Below are positions 27,097 to 35,912 of a stretch of DNA of 64,000 nucleotides, one piece after another (the first letter of the stretch is position 1; every line of letters begins with the position of its first letter). The position numbers were made by a program, and so were the translations under genes. The notes under the pieces are model-generated. The model searched no databases and was not told the DNA's origin. It saw only the letters and a program-made list of their open reading frames with translations. Source of the stretch: Chitinophagaceae bacterium (GTDB taxonomy: Bacteria; Bacteroidota; Bacteroidia; Chitinophagales; Chitinophagaceae); NCBI GenBank assembly GCA_016721085.1, contig JADKJI010000016.1, positions 1 through 64,000 of the forward strand, in the 5' to 3' direction.

Positions 27097-28115
27097 CTAT
27101 TTACCTCCCAACATCCCAAACACCGCCCCATAATCCAGATTTTTTAACATCGCTTCACTAAAAGGGTATTGAATCTTGTCATCTGTTTTGTATGACCAGT
27201 AAGAGCTGGGCGGGGGGTTTTTCTTATCGAAATAATCTTCATTGATAGTTACAGCCTGATAACCGTGTTCGGGGTCGGTAAAGGGATCCCTTTTGTTATC
27301 GTAATGAAAGAAGAAAATATTGTAATTGAAAGCAACGCTGCCATTATTGCCAAGTCTTTAAGGCGGCGGGAGTTTTCTTTCTTCATTGGCATATTGTCCT
27401 CAGTTTTCAACTTTTTATAGTCATCTCTTTGGGCCTTTTTTATTTGTTTTCCCATGACTCTGGGGAAGGCGCTCTATTTACCCTGTCATTTTGAAACGGT
27501 TGGCACAATTCATCTTGTGCAGATGTAAGGAAGTCGAGTATTGCTCTCTGTTCGGATTGGAGGATTTTCCAGGATTGAAGTGCGAGGTAATTGCCACATT
27601 CATTTCAGCTTTACTATTCCCCCAGAAACGGTTGGGGTGCTCTGTTTTTCCTAGCTATTGGTGGCAATGAATATAGTTGCTTCCCATTTACCAATGCTTT
27701 TTTTTCTCCTATACCTGCAATCTTCAATAGGATTCTGTTGTTGATGCCATTGATAGCCATCAGTGGCGCTAACGATGTTTCTTCAGCCAATTTAGCGTTT
27801 CGCATTGCAAAGATAATTCACATACCAATGCTGTGATGGAGGTTGTTCAGGGGCGAGTTATAATATTCTAAGCTGGTGTCCAACTACGTAAATCCCTTTG
27901 GTTTCGGAAGGCTTGTTGCACACTCCGGCATCTGTTTGAATGCTCGTTATTTTTCCAGCTGTAATTTCTTGTACTATGGTGACTTTGCTTTTCTTATAAG
28001 TTGGCTTTTGGCGGGTCTTCTTCGCATTGGCAATTGCAGTTGATGCACAAGATACGAGATAAGGCCAGGTACTTTTCTGGTCGTGAATAAGGTATTGGTG
28101 TGGTTGCCAGTACAA
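27097..28115 (-). pseudogene. Broken hypothetical gene in several frames
   Basis: A clear C-terminal protein segment reads 'LGNNGSVAFNYNIFFFHYD', 'NKRDPFTDPEHGYQAVTI' and 'SSYWSYKTDDKIQYPFSEA', ending 'GAVFGMLGGK' with its stop at 27097-27099, but no start in that frame. Upstream in other frames are 'AKLAEETSLAPLMAINGIN', 'NRILLKIAGIGEKKALVNG' and 'KSKVTIVQEITAGKITSIQ'. Together they suggest one ~330-residue protein interrupted by at least three frame changes. No family recognised. Decay and sequence error cannot be separated here. Confidence 0.5.
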
Positions 28116-28182
28116 GTAACATAAAGGGTCGGAGGCCCTTAAAGCTTTAGGTTTAGTTTCTTAGGGTGTAGCAGTGGGAGTT

Positions 28183-28390
28183 AGTTCAAGAAGTTCCATA
28201 GGTTCCATTTGTTCCATAGGGCTTATTAATAGCGATCTTTAAGTGCTTTGTAATATTATAACCGCAGGGGCGCAGAGACGCAGAGGAATACCTCCGCGTC
28301 TCTGCGTCCCTGCGGTTATAAAATTTCCAATCTCAAACTCTCTACTTTTAGAAGTACCCTATGGAACCTATTGAACCCTATTAAACCTTA
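28183..28390. repeat. CGCAGAG-core palindrome, well paired
   Basis: Outer arms gttcaagaagttccatagg / accctatggaacctattgaa; core accgcaggggcgcagagacg / cgtctctgcgtccctgcggt. The inner left flank (gcgatctttaagtgctttg) is the same as in the copy 1.2 kb upstream, so these two are sister copies. Confidence 0.85.
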
Positions 28391-28397
28391 ACAAAAC

Positions 28398-29675
28398 TTA
28401 TTCTTCATACATTAAATACTTCCCTCTAACTTTCTTAAACTCCTCCAGCCCGGGTTTCCACGACTCACGTATTTCATCAGCCGATAACCCAGCTTTTAGT
28501 TGTTGCCAGAGATCGTTATTGCCAGAAAGTTTGTTGAAGAAAGATTCTTCCATTTTTCCCGAGGAGGGGAGGATGAAGAATTTGTCTTTATCGGGGAATA
28601 ATTTGTAAGCATCTATGAGGTATTGCAGTTCAATTCTTCCTCTTAATTTCTTTCGAACCATTTCTGGGTCACCACCAACATTCCATCCATAACATAGCAG
28701 TCCGTAGTTCTTGGAGCTTTTGGCCCCTTCTGTTGGATTGGGAGTGAAAGAGTATAATGTTTTTGGTAAGGAAGGATGTCCGAATACCTGGAATGGTGTT
28801 GATGTACCACGACCTTCACTCAATACTGTTCCTTCGAAGAAGCAGGTGGAAGGATAGAGGTAGATGGATGCCATATCGGGTAAGTTAGGTGATGGTCTTA
28901 CAGGTAATTGATACAAACTTTTATGCGTGTAGTTACCGCACTTGATAATTTGGAAATGGAATGGAGTGTCTTTTGAATTCTGTGCTGTTTTATAATAAGC
29001 AAATCTTTCATTTGCTTTTGCACTCAGCCATTTTTCTCCTGCAATCATCATGGCATATTCAGCAATGGTCATTCCATAAACAACAGGTATTGACTGACGG
29101 CCAACAAAGGAGCGGTATTTAAGATCGAGTACTGGTCCGTCGACATAAAATCCATTTGGGTTGGGACGGTCCAATATCATCAAGGGCTTACCGGCTTCAA
29201 AAGCGGCGTTCATGAATTCTTCCAACGAAGAGATATAGGTATAGAATCTTGTTCCTACATCTTGTATATCGAATACCAACAGATCCACTTTACTGAAGTC
29301 TTCTGCAGATGGGATTCTTTTGCTTCCATATAATGACACCACAGGAATACCTGTTTTTTCATCTGTATAGTTGCCTACTTTTTCTCCGGCACTGGCGGTT
29401 CCTCTGAATCCATGCTCGGGTCCGAAAATGAGGGCAATATCGATGCCTAGTTTACGAAGGGTATCTACCAGATGGGTGTTGCCTACCATGGAGGTTTGGT
29501 TGGCGAAAATACCGATGCGTTTGCCTTTAAGTAAGGGTAGGTACACATTAATTCTTGATGCTCCTGGTAATATGGTTTGGGATTGTTGGGAAGCAGCCTG
29601 TTTCACGATTTTCTGTCCCAAACAATTGCTGAACAATACGCTATAAAGGCTAACAATCAGGAGCGTCTTTTTCAT
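28398..29675 (-). CDS. namZ: Exo-beta-N-acetylmuramidase NamZ-like (DUF1343, GH171)
   Basis: Predicted to remove N-acetylmuramic acid from the non-reducing end of peptidoglycan fragments. DUF1343 hallmarks are 'GKRIGIFANQTSMVGNTH', 'ALIFGPEHGFRGTASAGE', 'VDLLVFDIQDVGTRFYTY', 'MILDRPNPNGFYVDGPVL' and 'FFEGTVLSEGRGTSTPFQVF'. The start at 29675 (MKKTLLIVSLYSVLFSNC) gives an export signal, possibly a lipoprotein with Cys18. The 13 residues upstream in frame are not needed. Together with the dipeptide epimerase and LysM protein it suggests peptidoglycan turnover capacity, though the genes are not one operon. Confidence 0.9.
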   Translation of the reverse strand: MKKTLLIVSLYSVLFSNCLGQKIVKQAASQQSQTILPGASRINVYLPLLKGKRIGIFANQTSMVGNTHLVDTLRKLGIDIALIFGPEHGFRGTASAGEKVGNYTDEKTGIPVVSLYGSKRIPSAEDFSKVDLLVFDIQDVGTRFYTYISSLEEFMNAAFEAGKPLMILDRPNPNGFYVDGPVLDLKYRSFVGRQSIPVVYGMTIAEYAMMIAGEKWLSAKANERFAYYKTAQNSKDTPFHFQIIKCGNYTHKSLYQLPVRPSPNLPDMASIYLYPSTCFFEGTVLSEGRGTSTPFQVFGHPSLPKTLYSFTPNPTEGAKSSKNYGLLCYGWNVGGDPEMVRKKLRGRIELQYLIDAYKLFPDKDKFFILPSSGKMEESFFNKLSGNNDLWQQLKAGLSADEIRESWKPGLEEFKKVRGKYLMYEE

Positions 29676-29918
29676 ACTTTCAATTTCAATGTTGAGATAC
29701 CAATCTGTTACCAAAGATGCGGATTCTTTTCGCCTCTGAAGGTACCGTTTATCCGGAAAACTTTTCGGTAGAAAGCGAATATTTCGGCTTATTTTGCGGC
29801 CGTTTATTCATTGATTTTCTCCCGCCAAAACACATTTCAGCAACGGAAGCATCCAATGCCAAAGGAGCAAAGCAGGAATCGAATTGATGATCCAAATTTA
29901 ACAACCAAACAAGTTAGT

Positions 29919-30374
29919 ATGCAACAAGTGAAAAGCGGCGATACCGTAAAGGTACATTACCACGGACGCCTTACTACAGGAGAAACTTTCGATTCTTCAG
30001 AAGGTCGTGAACCACTGGAATTCCAGGTTGGTGGCGGAATGGTCATCAAAGGTTTTGATGACGGTGTTACCGGAATGGTAGTAGGTGAGAAAAAAACAAT
30101 CAACATACCTGTTGAAGAAGCATATGGTCCAACGCAGGAAGAAATGCTGGTGGAATTCCCACTCAACCAATTCCCTCCCGATCTGAAACCAGAAGTGGGA
30201 ATGCCATTGACAATGACTACAGCACAAGGACATCCTGTTCAAGTGGTAATCGTTGAGCTTCGTCCAGAAACTGTAATCCTCGATGCAAACCATCCTTTGG
30301 CTGGTAAGGATTTGATTTTTGATTTGGAGTTGGTGGAGATTGTGGGGGCGAGTCCATTGATAATAATGCCTTAA
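29919..30374 (+). CDS. FKBP-type peptidyl-prolyl isomerase (SlyD-like)
   Basis: A folding catalyst with an FKBP domain and inserted chaperone flap. 'VKVHYHGRLTTGETFDSS', 'EPLEFQVGGGMVIKGFDDGV', 'VGEKKTINIPVEEAYGP' and the closing 'LIFDLELVEIVG' are typical. The start at 29919 (MQQVKSGDTVKVHY) fits the family; the open frame reaches 108 bases upstream without family similarity. The His-rich metal-binding tail of E. coli SlyD is absent. A good terminator follows 70 bases downstream. Confidence 0.9.
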   Translation: MQQVKSGDTVKVHYHGRLTTGETFDSSEGREPLEFQVGGGMVIKGFDDGVTGMVVGEKKTINIPVEEAYGPTQEEMLVEFPLNQFPPDLKPEVGMPLTMTTAQGHPVQVVIVELRPETVILDANHPLAGKDLIFDLELVEIVGASPLIIMP

Positions 30375-30383
30375 TCGGAAATT

Positions 30384-30612
30384 GTTTAAAGTTTCAGGTT
30401 TAAGGGTTTAAGGTTTTGAAGTGTAACTTCAGAATAAAATACTAAGCTACCCCATGGGTAGCTTTTTTTAACCGCAGACCGCAGAGGCGCAGAGGAATCC
30501 CTCCGCGTCTCTGCGCCTCTGCGGTTAAAAATATAGCGATACAAGCAAATCGTAATTAATTACGCTGCTACACTTTGAAACCTTAAACCATTAAACCTTA
30601 AACTTTTAAACC
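30384..30612. repeat. CGCAGAG-core palindrome, 'taagggtttaagg' arm class, enclosing a terminator
   Basis: The outer arms (aggtttaagggtttaaggtt...gaagtgta / tacactttgaaaccttaaac) pair well. The core is accgcagaccgcagaggcgc / cgtctctgcgcctctgcggt. A separate intrinsic terminator lies between left arm and core. It sits between convergent genes. Confidence 0.82.
30444..30469 (+). terminator. Rho-independent terminator after the FKBP gene
   Basis: A 9-bp perfect stem (aagctaccc / gggtagctt) with a two-base loop is followed by seven T. Confidence 0.88.
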
Positions 30613-31157
30613 TAGGGTTTTCGTAACCACCATCCCAACCAAAGCCCACACAATCCCCAACTCAACACAGCATCCATCAAATTAATTGCCGCACCCGGGA
30701 ATTTATACCATATATATTCGGAGTAGGGGATGAACATAAATCCTATCAATCCTACGAAGAGGGAACTGAGTAAGATGGTGCTGAAACCTGGATTGGGAAT
30801 TTTCACCAATATCCAGCAGAGTAAGAATACTGCAAGGATTTGAGTCAATAAACCTCTTACAATATTTGCACCCATGTTCATGTCGTATGATTTGTGATAG
30901 GAAACGACAGCCCAGGGTTTGCCTTTGTTGGTTTCTCCAAACTTAGTCATATCATCCATGCTGGCATCAACTGGAAGATTTGGTAAGAGGTATTGTCCAT
31001 CCTCAGAAAAATGAGAAGAGAGGTTGGATAAGATACTGTCTTGCGAAGTAGTGTATTGATAACTCTTGGCGTGAAGATTTAAAACAGTCCATGAAAGTGT
31101 TTGCCAAATAAAGACAAGCAGGCCGCCGACAAGGGCGCCGATGAGTAGCTTTTTCAT
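30612..31157 (-). CDS. Hypothetical membrane protein
   Basis: 181 residues from ATG 31157 (MKKLLIGALVGGLLVFIW). There is one N-terminal helix, a ~70-residue extracytoplasmic part ('QYTTSQDSILSNLSSHF', 'GETNKGKPWAVVSYHKSY'), and three further helices: 'GLLTQILAVFLLCWILV', 'FSTILLSSLFVGLIGFMF' and 'DAVLSWGLCGLWLGWWL'. The upstream in-frame 18 residues lack export character. No function recognised; proteins of this layout are common in Bacteroidota. Confidence 0.75.
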   Translation of the reverse strand: MKKLLIGALVGGLLVFIWQTLSWTVLNLHAKSYQYTTSQDSILSNLSSHFSEDGQYLLPNLPVDASMDDMTKFGETNKGKPWAVVSYHKSYDMNMGANIVRGLLTQILAVFLLCWILVKIPNPGFSTILLSSLFVGLIGFMFIPYSEYIWYKFPGAAINLMDAVLSWGLCGLWLGWWLRKP

Positions 31158-31290
31158 GCAAGTTGAGTTTTGGTTGAGATAAAAGTTACCATTTTTTGGA
31201 AACCCTTCCAAGAATAAATCAGATACCCGGTTGCAGGAGAGGTTTTACGGCAAGTTCAGTAACTTGCCCACTCAAAATCAAGGCCATATT

Positions 31291-32541
31291 ATGTTTGATA
31301 ATTATGCGTTTACGGTAAAAGACCGTTTCCTCCAATATGTTCAGATAGATACACAAAGCAATCCCGATTCAACGAGTTTTCCTTCCACTGAAAAGCAAAA
31401 GGACTTAGGCCGGGTGCTGGTAAATGAATTGCTGGCATTGGGACTATCCGATGCCCATTTGGATGAATGGGGTTATGTATATGCAACCATTCCATCAAAC
31501 AGTAATAAGCAAGTGCCTGTTGTTTGTTTCTGTTCCCATATGGATACATCGAGCGATTGCAGTGGTACAGGTGTGAAACCAATAGTTCATGAAAATTATG
31601 ATGGTTCTCCAATTACATTGCCTGATGATACTACACAAGTGATTACCATTGAAGAACATCCATACCTGAATGAACGAATCGGTGATACTATCATCACGGC
31701 CTCGGGCACTACCTTATTAGGAGCTGATGATAAAGCAGGCATTGCAATCATTATGGATCTCGCTAATTATCTATTACAACATCCCGAGATAAAACACGGC
31801 ACAATAAAGATTCTCTTCACTCCCGATGAAGAGATTGGTCGCGGTGTAGATAAAGTGGATATGAAGAAACTGGGTGCAGATTTCGGTTATACATTAGATG
31901 GAGGGGAAATAGGCTCATTGGAAGATGAGAACTTTTCTGCCGATGGTATGAAGGTTATCTTCAAAGGCATCAGTGCCCATCCGGGTTCAGCAAAAGGGAA
32001 GATGGTGAATGCTATTAAGGTTGCGAATTATTTCCTGGAGTTATTGCCAAATGATGAACTGACGCCAGAAACCACGGATGACCGATATGGATTTGTACAT
32101 CCGGTTCATATGGAAGGAGGAGTTGAGCAAGCAACAGTGCAATTCATCATCCGCGATTTCTATACTCATAAACTGGCGGCGTATGAAAGCTTCCTGAAAG
32201 ATAGGGTGGAAGAATCCTTGCAACAATTCCCTGGAGCAACGGCAGAAATATTCATAAATGAGCAGTACCGAAATATGAAGGAAGTGCTCGATCAGCATCC
32301 GCATGTAGTGGCCTATGCCAGTCAGGCTATTGAAAGGGCGGGTTGTGTACCACGTACAACCGGAATAAGAGGTGGAACAGATGGTGCAAGGTTGTCGTAC
32401 CTCGGGCTGCCTTGTCCTAATATCTTCACCGGCGAAATGGCCCTACATGGCAAACATGAATATGTAAGTGTTCAGGATATGCAGAAGAGTGTGGAGACAT
32501 TGGTTCACTTAACAATGATTTGTGAAGAACAAGCGTCCTGA
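31291..32541 (+). CDS. pepT: Peptidase T (tripeptide aminopeptidase)
   Basis: A cytoplasmic M20B zinc aminopeptidase releasing N-terminal residues from tripeptides. Di-zinc ligands are seen in 'VCFCSHMDTSSD', 'LLGADDKAGIAI', 'ILFTPDEEIGRGVD' (catalytic Glu pair), 'YTLDGGEIGSLEDENF' and the late His in 'MALHGKHEYVSVQDM'. 416 residues from ATG 31291. The open frame upstream contributes 20 non-conserved residues and was trimmed. Confidence 0.95.
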   Translation: MFDNYAFTVKDRFLQYVQIDTQSNPDSTSFPSTEKQKDLGRVLVNELLALGLSDAHLDEWGYVYATIPSNSNKQVPVVCFCSHMDTSSDCSGTGVKPIVHENYDGSPITLPDDTTQVITIEEHPYLNERIGDTIITASGTTLLGADDKAGIAIIMDLANYLLQHPEIKHGTIKILFTPDEEIGRGVDKVDMKKLGADFGYTLDGGEIGSLEDENFSADGMKVIFKGISAHPGSAKGKMVNAIKVANYFLELLPNDELTPETTDDRYGFVHPVHMEGGVEQATVQFIIRDFYTHKLAAYESFLKDRVEESLQQFPGATAEIFINEQYRNMKEVLDQHPHVVAYASQAIERAGCVPRTTGIRGGTDGARLSYLGLPCPNIFTGEMALHGKHEYVSVQDMQKSVETLVHLTMICEEQAS

Positions 32542-32579
32542 TAACATCAAATCAGTATCTTTAATCAAATAATAGCCAT

Positions 32580-33524
32580 ATGCAAGAAATGCTAACCCAT
32601 TATTGGTGGGTATTGGGAATAATAGTCATCCTTTTTTTGGGACTCAAAACCATCAATCAGGGAACTATTGGAGTAGTAACAGTATTTGGTAAGTACCAAA
32701 GGGTACTGAAACCGGGACTGCGTTTACTCATTCCATTTATAGAGACCATCTACAAGAAAATAAGCATACAGAACCGTTCTGTAGAAATGGAATTCCAGGC
32801 GGTGACTGCCGATCAGGCAAATGTATATTTCAAGAATATGCTTCTCTATTCGGTACAGAATGCCGAAGAGGAAACCATCAAGCGGGTGGCCTTCAAATTC
32901 ATTGGTGAGCGCGACCTGATGCAGGCCCTCACCCGTACCATTGAAGGAACTATCCGTTCATTTGTGGCTACAAAAAAACAAGCGGAAATATTAGGTCTTC
33001 GCAAGGAGATTGTTGAATATGTAAAAGGACAGATTGATCACCTTCTGGAAGATTGGGGCTATCATCTACTCGATTTGCAAATCAACGATATCACATTCGA
33101 TAAAGTGATACTTGATTCTATGAGTCGCGTAGTGGCATCCAATAACCTAAAAGCAGCTGCCGAAAACGAAGGACAAGCTTTACTGATTACAAAAACAAAA
33201 GGAGCTGAGGCAGAAGGAAATGCCATCAAGATTGCAGCGGAAGCTGAACGCCAGGCGGCTCAGTTAAGAGGACAGGGTGTGGCGCTCTTCCGTGAAGAAG
33301 TGGCCAAGGGTATGAGTCAGGCAGCAGAACAAATGAAACAAGCGAATCTCGATACGAATGTTATCCTGTTCAGTATGTGGACAGAAGCTATCAAAAATTT
33401 TGCGGAAGTAGGTAAGGGTAATATCATTTTCCTTGATGGAAGCAGTGAGGGTATGCAGAAGACGATGAGTCAGATTATGGGGATGATGGAGATGAAGAGG
33501 GCTTCTGGGAGTCGGGAGGATTGA
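32580..33524 (+). CDS. SPFH/Band 7 membrane protein (stomatin/HflK-like)
   Basis: One N-terminal membrane helix ('WWVLGIIVILFLGL') is followed by the SPFH domain: 'GTIGVVTVFGKYQRVLKP', 'GLRLLIPFIETIYKKISIQ', 'VEMEFQAVTADQANVYF'. An Ala/Glu-rich coiled coil follows ('AEAEGNAIKIAAEAERQAAQ'). Such proteins form oligomeric rings in membrane microdomains, often controlling proteases. No NfeD or FtsH partner is adjacent; pepT lies 38 bases upstream. The last residues ('SGSRED') and the stop are read from the gtcgggag word repeat. Confidence 0.88.
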   Translation: MQEMLTHYWWVLGIIVILFLGLKTINQGTIGVVTVFGKYQRVLKPGLRLLIPFIETIYKKISIQNRSVEMEFQAVTADQANVYFKNMLLYSVQNAEEETIKRVAFKFIGERDLMQALTRTIEGTIRSFVATKKQAEILGLRKEIVEYVKGQIDHLLEDWGYHLLDLQINDITFDKVILDSMSRVVASNNLKAAAENEGQALLITKTKGAEAEGNAIKIAAEAERQAAQLRGQGVALFREEVAKGMSQAAEQMKQANLDTNVILFSMWTEAIKNFAEVGKGNIIFLDGSSEGMQKTMSQIMGMMEMKRASGSRED

Positions 33525-33650
33525 GTCGGGAGGCTTTAGTCGGAAGTCAGGAGTCGGGAGTCGGGAGTTAGTAGTAGTCAGGAGTCAGGAGTTGTAGTTT
33601 TAGGGAAGTAGGGGAGTTAGGAAGTAGGGTAGTAGGGTAGTAGGAAGGAG
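33508..33650. repeat. 'gtcgggagtc' and 'gtagggta' word repeat
   Basis: Tandem imperfect words of gagtcgggag / gtcaggag are followed by agtagggtagtagggtagta. The latter word also occurs at 20130-20150. There is no complementary right arm. The repeat begins inside the SPFH coding end. Confidence 0.65.
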
Positions 33651-33758
33651 TGTGGCGTACTATTTGATAGATTTAATGTAGTTTGAATGTTGTTTGTTTG
33701 TGTGAATAATATGGGTTTGCTATTTCAAATAGATAAGTAGTAGTTAAAATCTTTATAT

Positions 33759-34457
33759 ATGAAAAAGAGTGCTTTATACCTTGTTGGGGTGATGATGATG
33801 GGATTGGTAGTTGTTGCTGGTTCTTGTTCAAAGAAGAATGATGTTGGATCAGGGTTGTTGATGATAGTGAATGCATCACCAGCATTTGGTCCTTTGGATG
33901 TGAATATTGATAGTAAACTGGTTAGTGGTAGTGGTCTGGCTTCTCCAGGTAATACTGCCTATGCTCCGATACTTGAAGGTTCGCATCAAGTGAGAGTATT
34001 GAATGTTGGAGGCACAACTAATCTGGTTAGTTTAACGCTGACTACAGTAGCTAATGCTAATCAGTCCCTTTATTTTTACGACAGACCGAGTTCAATACAG
34101 CAGTTTGCTGTAGAAGATAATTATTCAACTCCAACTGCAGGACAGTGTAATATCCGCTTCTTTAATCTGGCACCAAGTACTCCTCAGCTTGATTTGGGAA
34201 CAGTATCTGGTGCCACTTTTACACCGCTTTATACTAGCAGGGGTTTTGAAGTAAGTACAAACGCTGCTACAAATGCAGTCTTCACTTCCATAGCAGCCGG
34301 AACATATAACTTCGATATGCGCGTTAGTGGTACGGGCGCATCAATAGCTACATCTAATAATGTGGTATTGCAAAGCGGAAAGACTTATACCATTTATGCA
34401 AGAGGGGTATCAGGAAGTTTGGTGAGTCCTTTGGGATTGACTGTTATTGAGCATTAA
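33759..34457 (+). CDS. DUF4397 lipoprotein
   Basis: A lipoprotein signal with lipobox 'VVAGSC' (Cys23) followed by 'SKKND'. The mature part has two DUF4397 (Ig-like) segments: 'LLMIVNASPAFGPLDVNID', 'SHQVRVLNVGGTTNLVSL', 'NIRFFNLAPSTPQLDLGT' and 'FDMRVSGTGASIATS', ending 'GKTYTIYARGVSGS'. Such proteins are abundant outer-membrane lipoproteins of Bacteroidota with unknown role. It is a single gene. Confidence 0.87.
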   Translation: MKKSALYLVGVMMMGLVVVAGSCSKKNDVGSGLLMIVNASPAFGPLDVNIDSKLVSGSGLASPGNTAYAPILEGSHQVRVLNVGGTTNLVSLTLTTVANANQSLYFYDRPSSIQQFAVEDNYSTPTAGQCNIRFFNLAPSTPQLDLGTVSGATFTPLYTSRGFEVSTNAATNAVFTSIAAGTYNFDMRVSGTGASIATSNNVVLQSGKTYTIYARGVSGSLVSPLGLTVIEH

Positions 34458-34475
34458 TTACAAATCAATAATAGA

Positions 34476-35674
34476 TTAATGTTCAAATAGGCATACGCTT
34501 CCTCCCACCCATTCCTTGTCCTTATTATATCGAACACCGATCATCTTTCCTTTGCTTAATCTGGCAAGGTTTGTTGCTGGTTTTGGACGGTCCCATCCTT
34601 CTTTCCAGATATACATCATTCGTATTTCGGCTTTGGCTGGTTCGTCGGGAGTTACTATAACATCAGCATATTTTACTTTCTTCTGTAAGATCCAGTTCTC
34701 CGGGTCTTTTACTTTTTCTATATCTGCTGAAGTCACATCAATTACAACACCTTGTCCCGCGAAACTGAATAATGGTTTCAATACATAGTTTTCCAAATCC
34801 GTAGGCAGCTGCTTTATTTCATTCAGGAAGAAAGTAGCAGGTACATAAGGATGCTTTATAAATGGCAGTGTGAATTTACTTATACGATAGAACCAGTTTG
34901 GATGCGGTATCCATTCCACATCAAGGTCTTGAGTAATGGAAGGAAATTGCCTAGTTTATCTGCATTGGCATGAAGATCATCAAATATAACCCGGTTGTAT
35001 ATACGTTTGATATGGGTTTTCTTGCCAGTATCAGGGTGAATATAATATAAACTCTTTCCTTCCTGTATCAGGTCGGTGATACAAACCGGAACAATTCCCA
35101 GATAATCCTGCGTGCAATAGAAATCAATCCTTGTTTTTTGTTCGTGAGGTTTTATTTCAAGAAGGATTACATTTTCGGTTTCATATGGTCCAACAATCAA
35201 ATCCTTCAGGTCTTGCAAATAAGATTCCCTGTCATATTCTCCTAAATACTGCGTAAAGTTTGAAGGAATATCGAAATGCTTATAGAGTACATCAGGGTAA
35301 TACACCTGGAATCCAAAGAGGGTAGGGAAGCCCTGCATTTCTATCAATTGAGGTTCCAGTTCATTGTCACTATTGATACAGATACCGAAGTCAAAAGCAA
35401 TCATATGTGCATGATCGTTCTGGTTAGGCACCAAATCACCAGGAGGAATGGCCCTATCGGTCATGCTCTTGAAAGAAGGGTCGGTAATAATATCGATGAT
35501 GCTTTCGCAAGCGGCTGTAATCTTCTCCCCAAATCCCTTATCAATAAACACCGGTGTTTCTGCCACCCTGAATTCAATAGCACCCGGATGTTTGCTATGC
35601 AGGTCTTTCAAAAATGCTTCATATTTCTCTTTGGTGAAAGTAGCATTGAATGATTGGCGTAGTTGGGGGATCAT
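34476..35674 (-). CDS. ATP-grasp-like ligase family protein, one frame break
   Basis: Starts 'MIPQLRQSFNATFTKEKY'. The N-terminal 250 residues are not a family I can name ('GDLVPNQNDHAHMIAFDF', 'PQLIEMQGFPTLFGFQVYY'). The C-terminal part has ATP-grasp character: 'NYVLKPLFSFAGQGVVID' (nucleotide-binding Lys and glycine loop), 'NWILQKKVKYADVIV' (hinge) and 'AEIRMMYIWKEGW'. The frame changes near 34910, between 'LGNFLPLLKTL' and 'DVEWIPHPNWFYRISKF'; one base restores ~399 residues. It lies directly downstream of a class I glutamine amidotransferase on the same strand, which suggests a joint ATP- and glutamine-dependent step. The substrate is unknown. Confidence 0.68.
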
Positions 35675-35705
35675 TTTGAATATTTGTACTGTAAATTAAT
35701 GAAAA

Positions 35706-35912
35706 AGCTTGATGCTTGATGCTAAGGCTTAAAGCCTAGGGCCTAAGGCTTATTTCTGTCTTTGATACGGGAATATCGTCTTCGTAGTTAATTTTTTTAA
35801 GCATTTCGACTCAAGCATTAATCAATTTATAAAACGTATCAAATTCGAAGCTCTACACTCCGTACCGAAGACAAGAGTAAGCCTTAGGCTTTAGGCCTTA
35901 GGCATTAAGCTT
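35706..35912. repeat. Palindrome built of 'aaggcttaaagcctagggcc' words
   Basis: The left arm (35706-35752, gatgctaaggcttaaagcc) and right arm (35878-35912, gccttaggctttaggcctta) are complementary. The loop is about 125 bases. Same architecture as the CGCAGAG family but a different sequence. The right arm encodes the last residues of the amidotransferase. Confidence 0.78.

Noticed and set aside
4923..30612. CRISPR array
   Set aside because: The repeated units lie kilobases apart, one per gap, with palindromic arms of different classes and no spacer regularity or cas genes.
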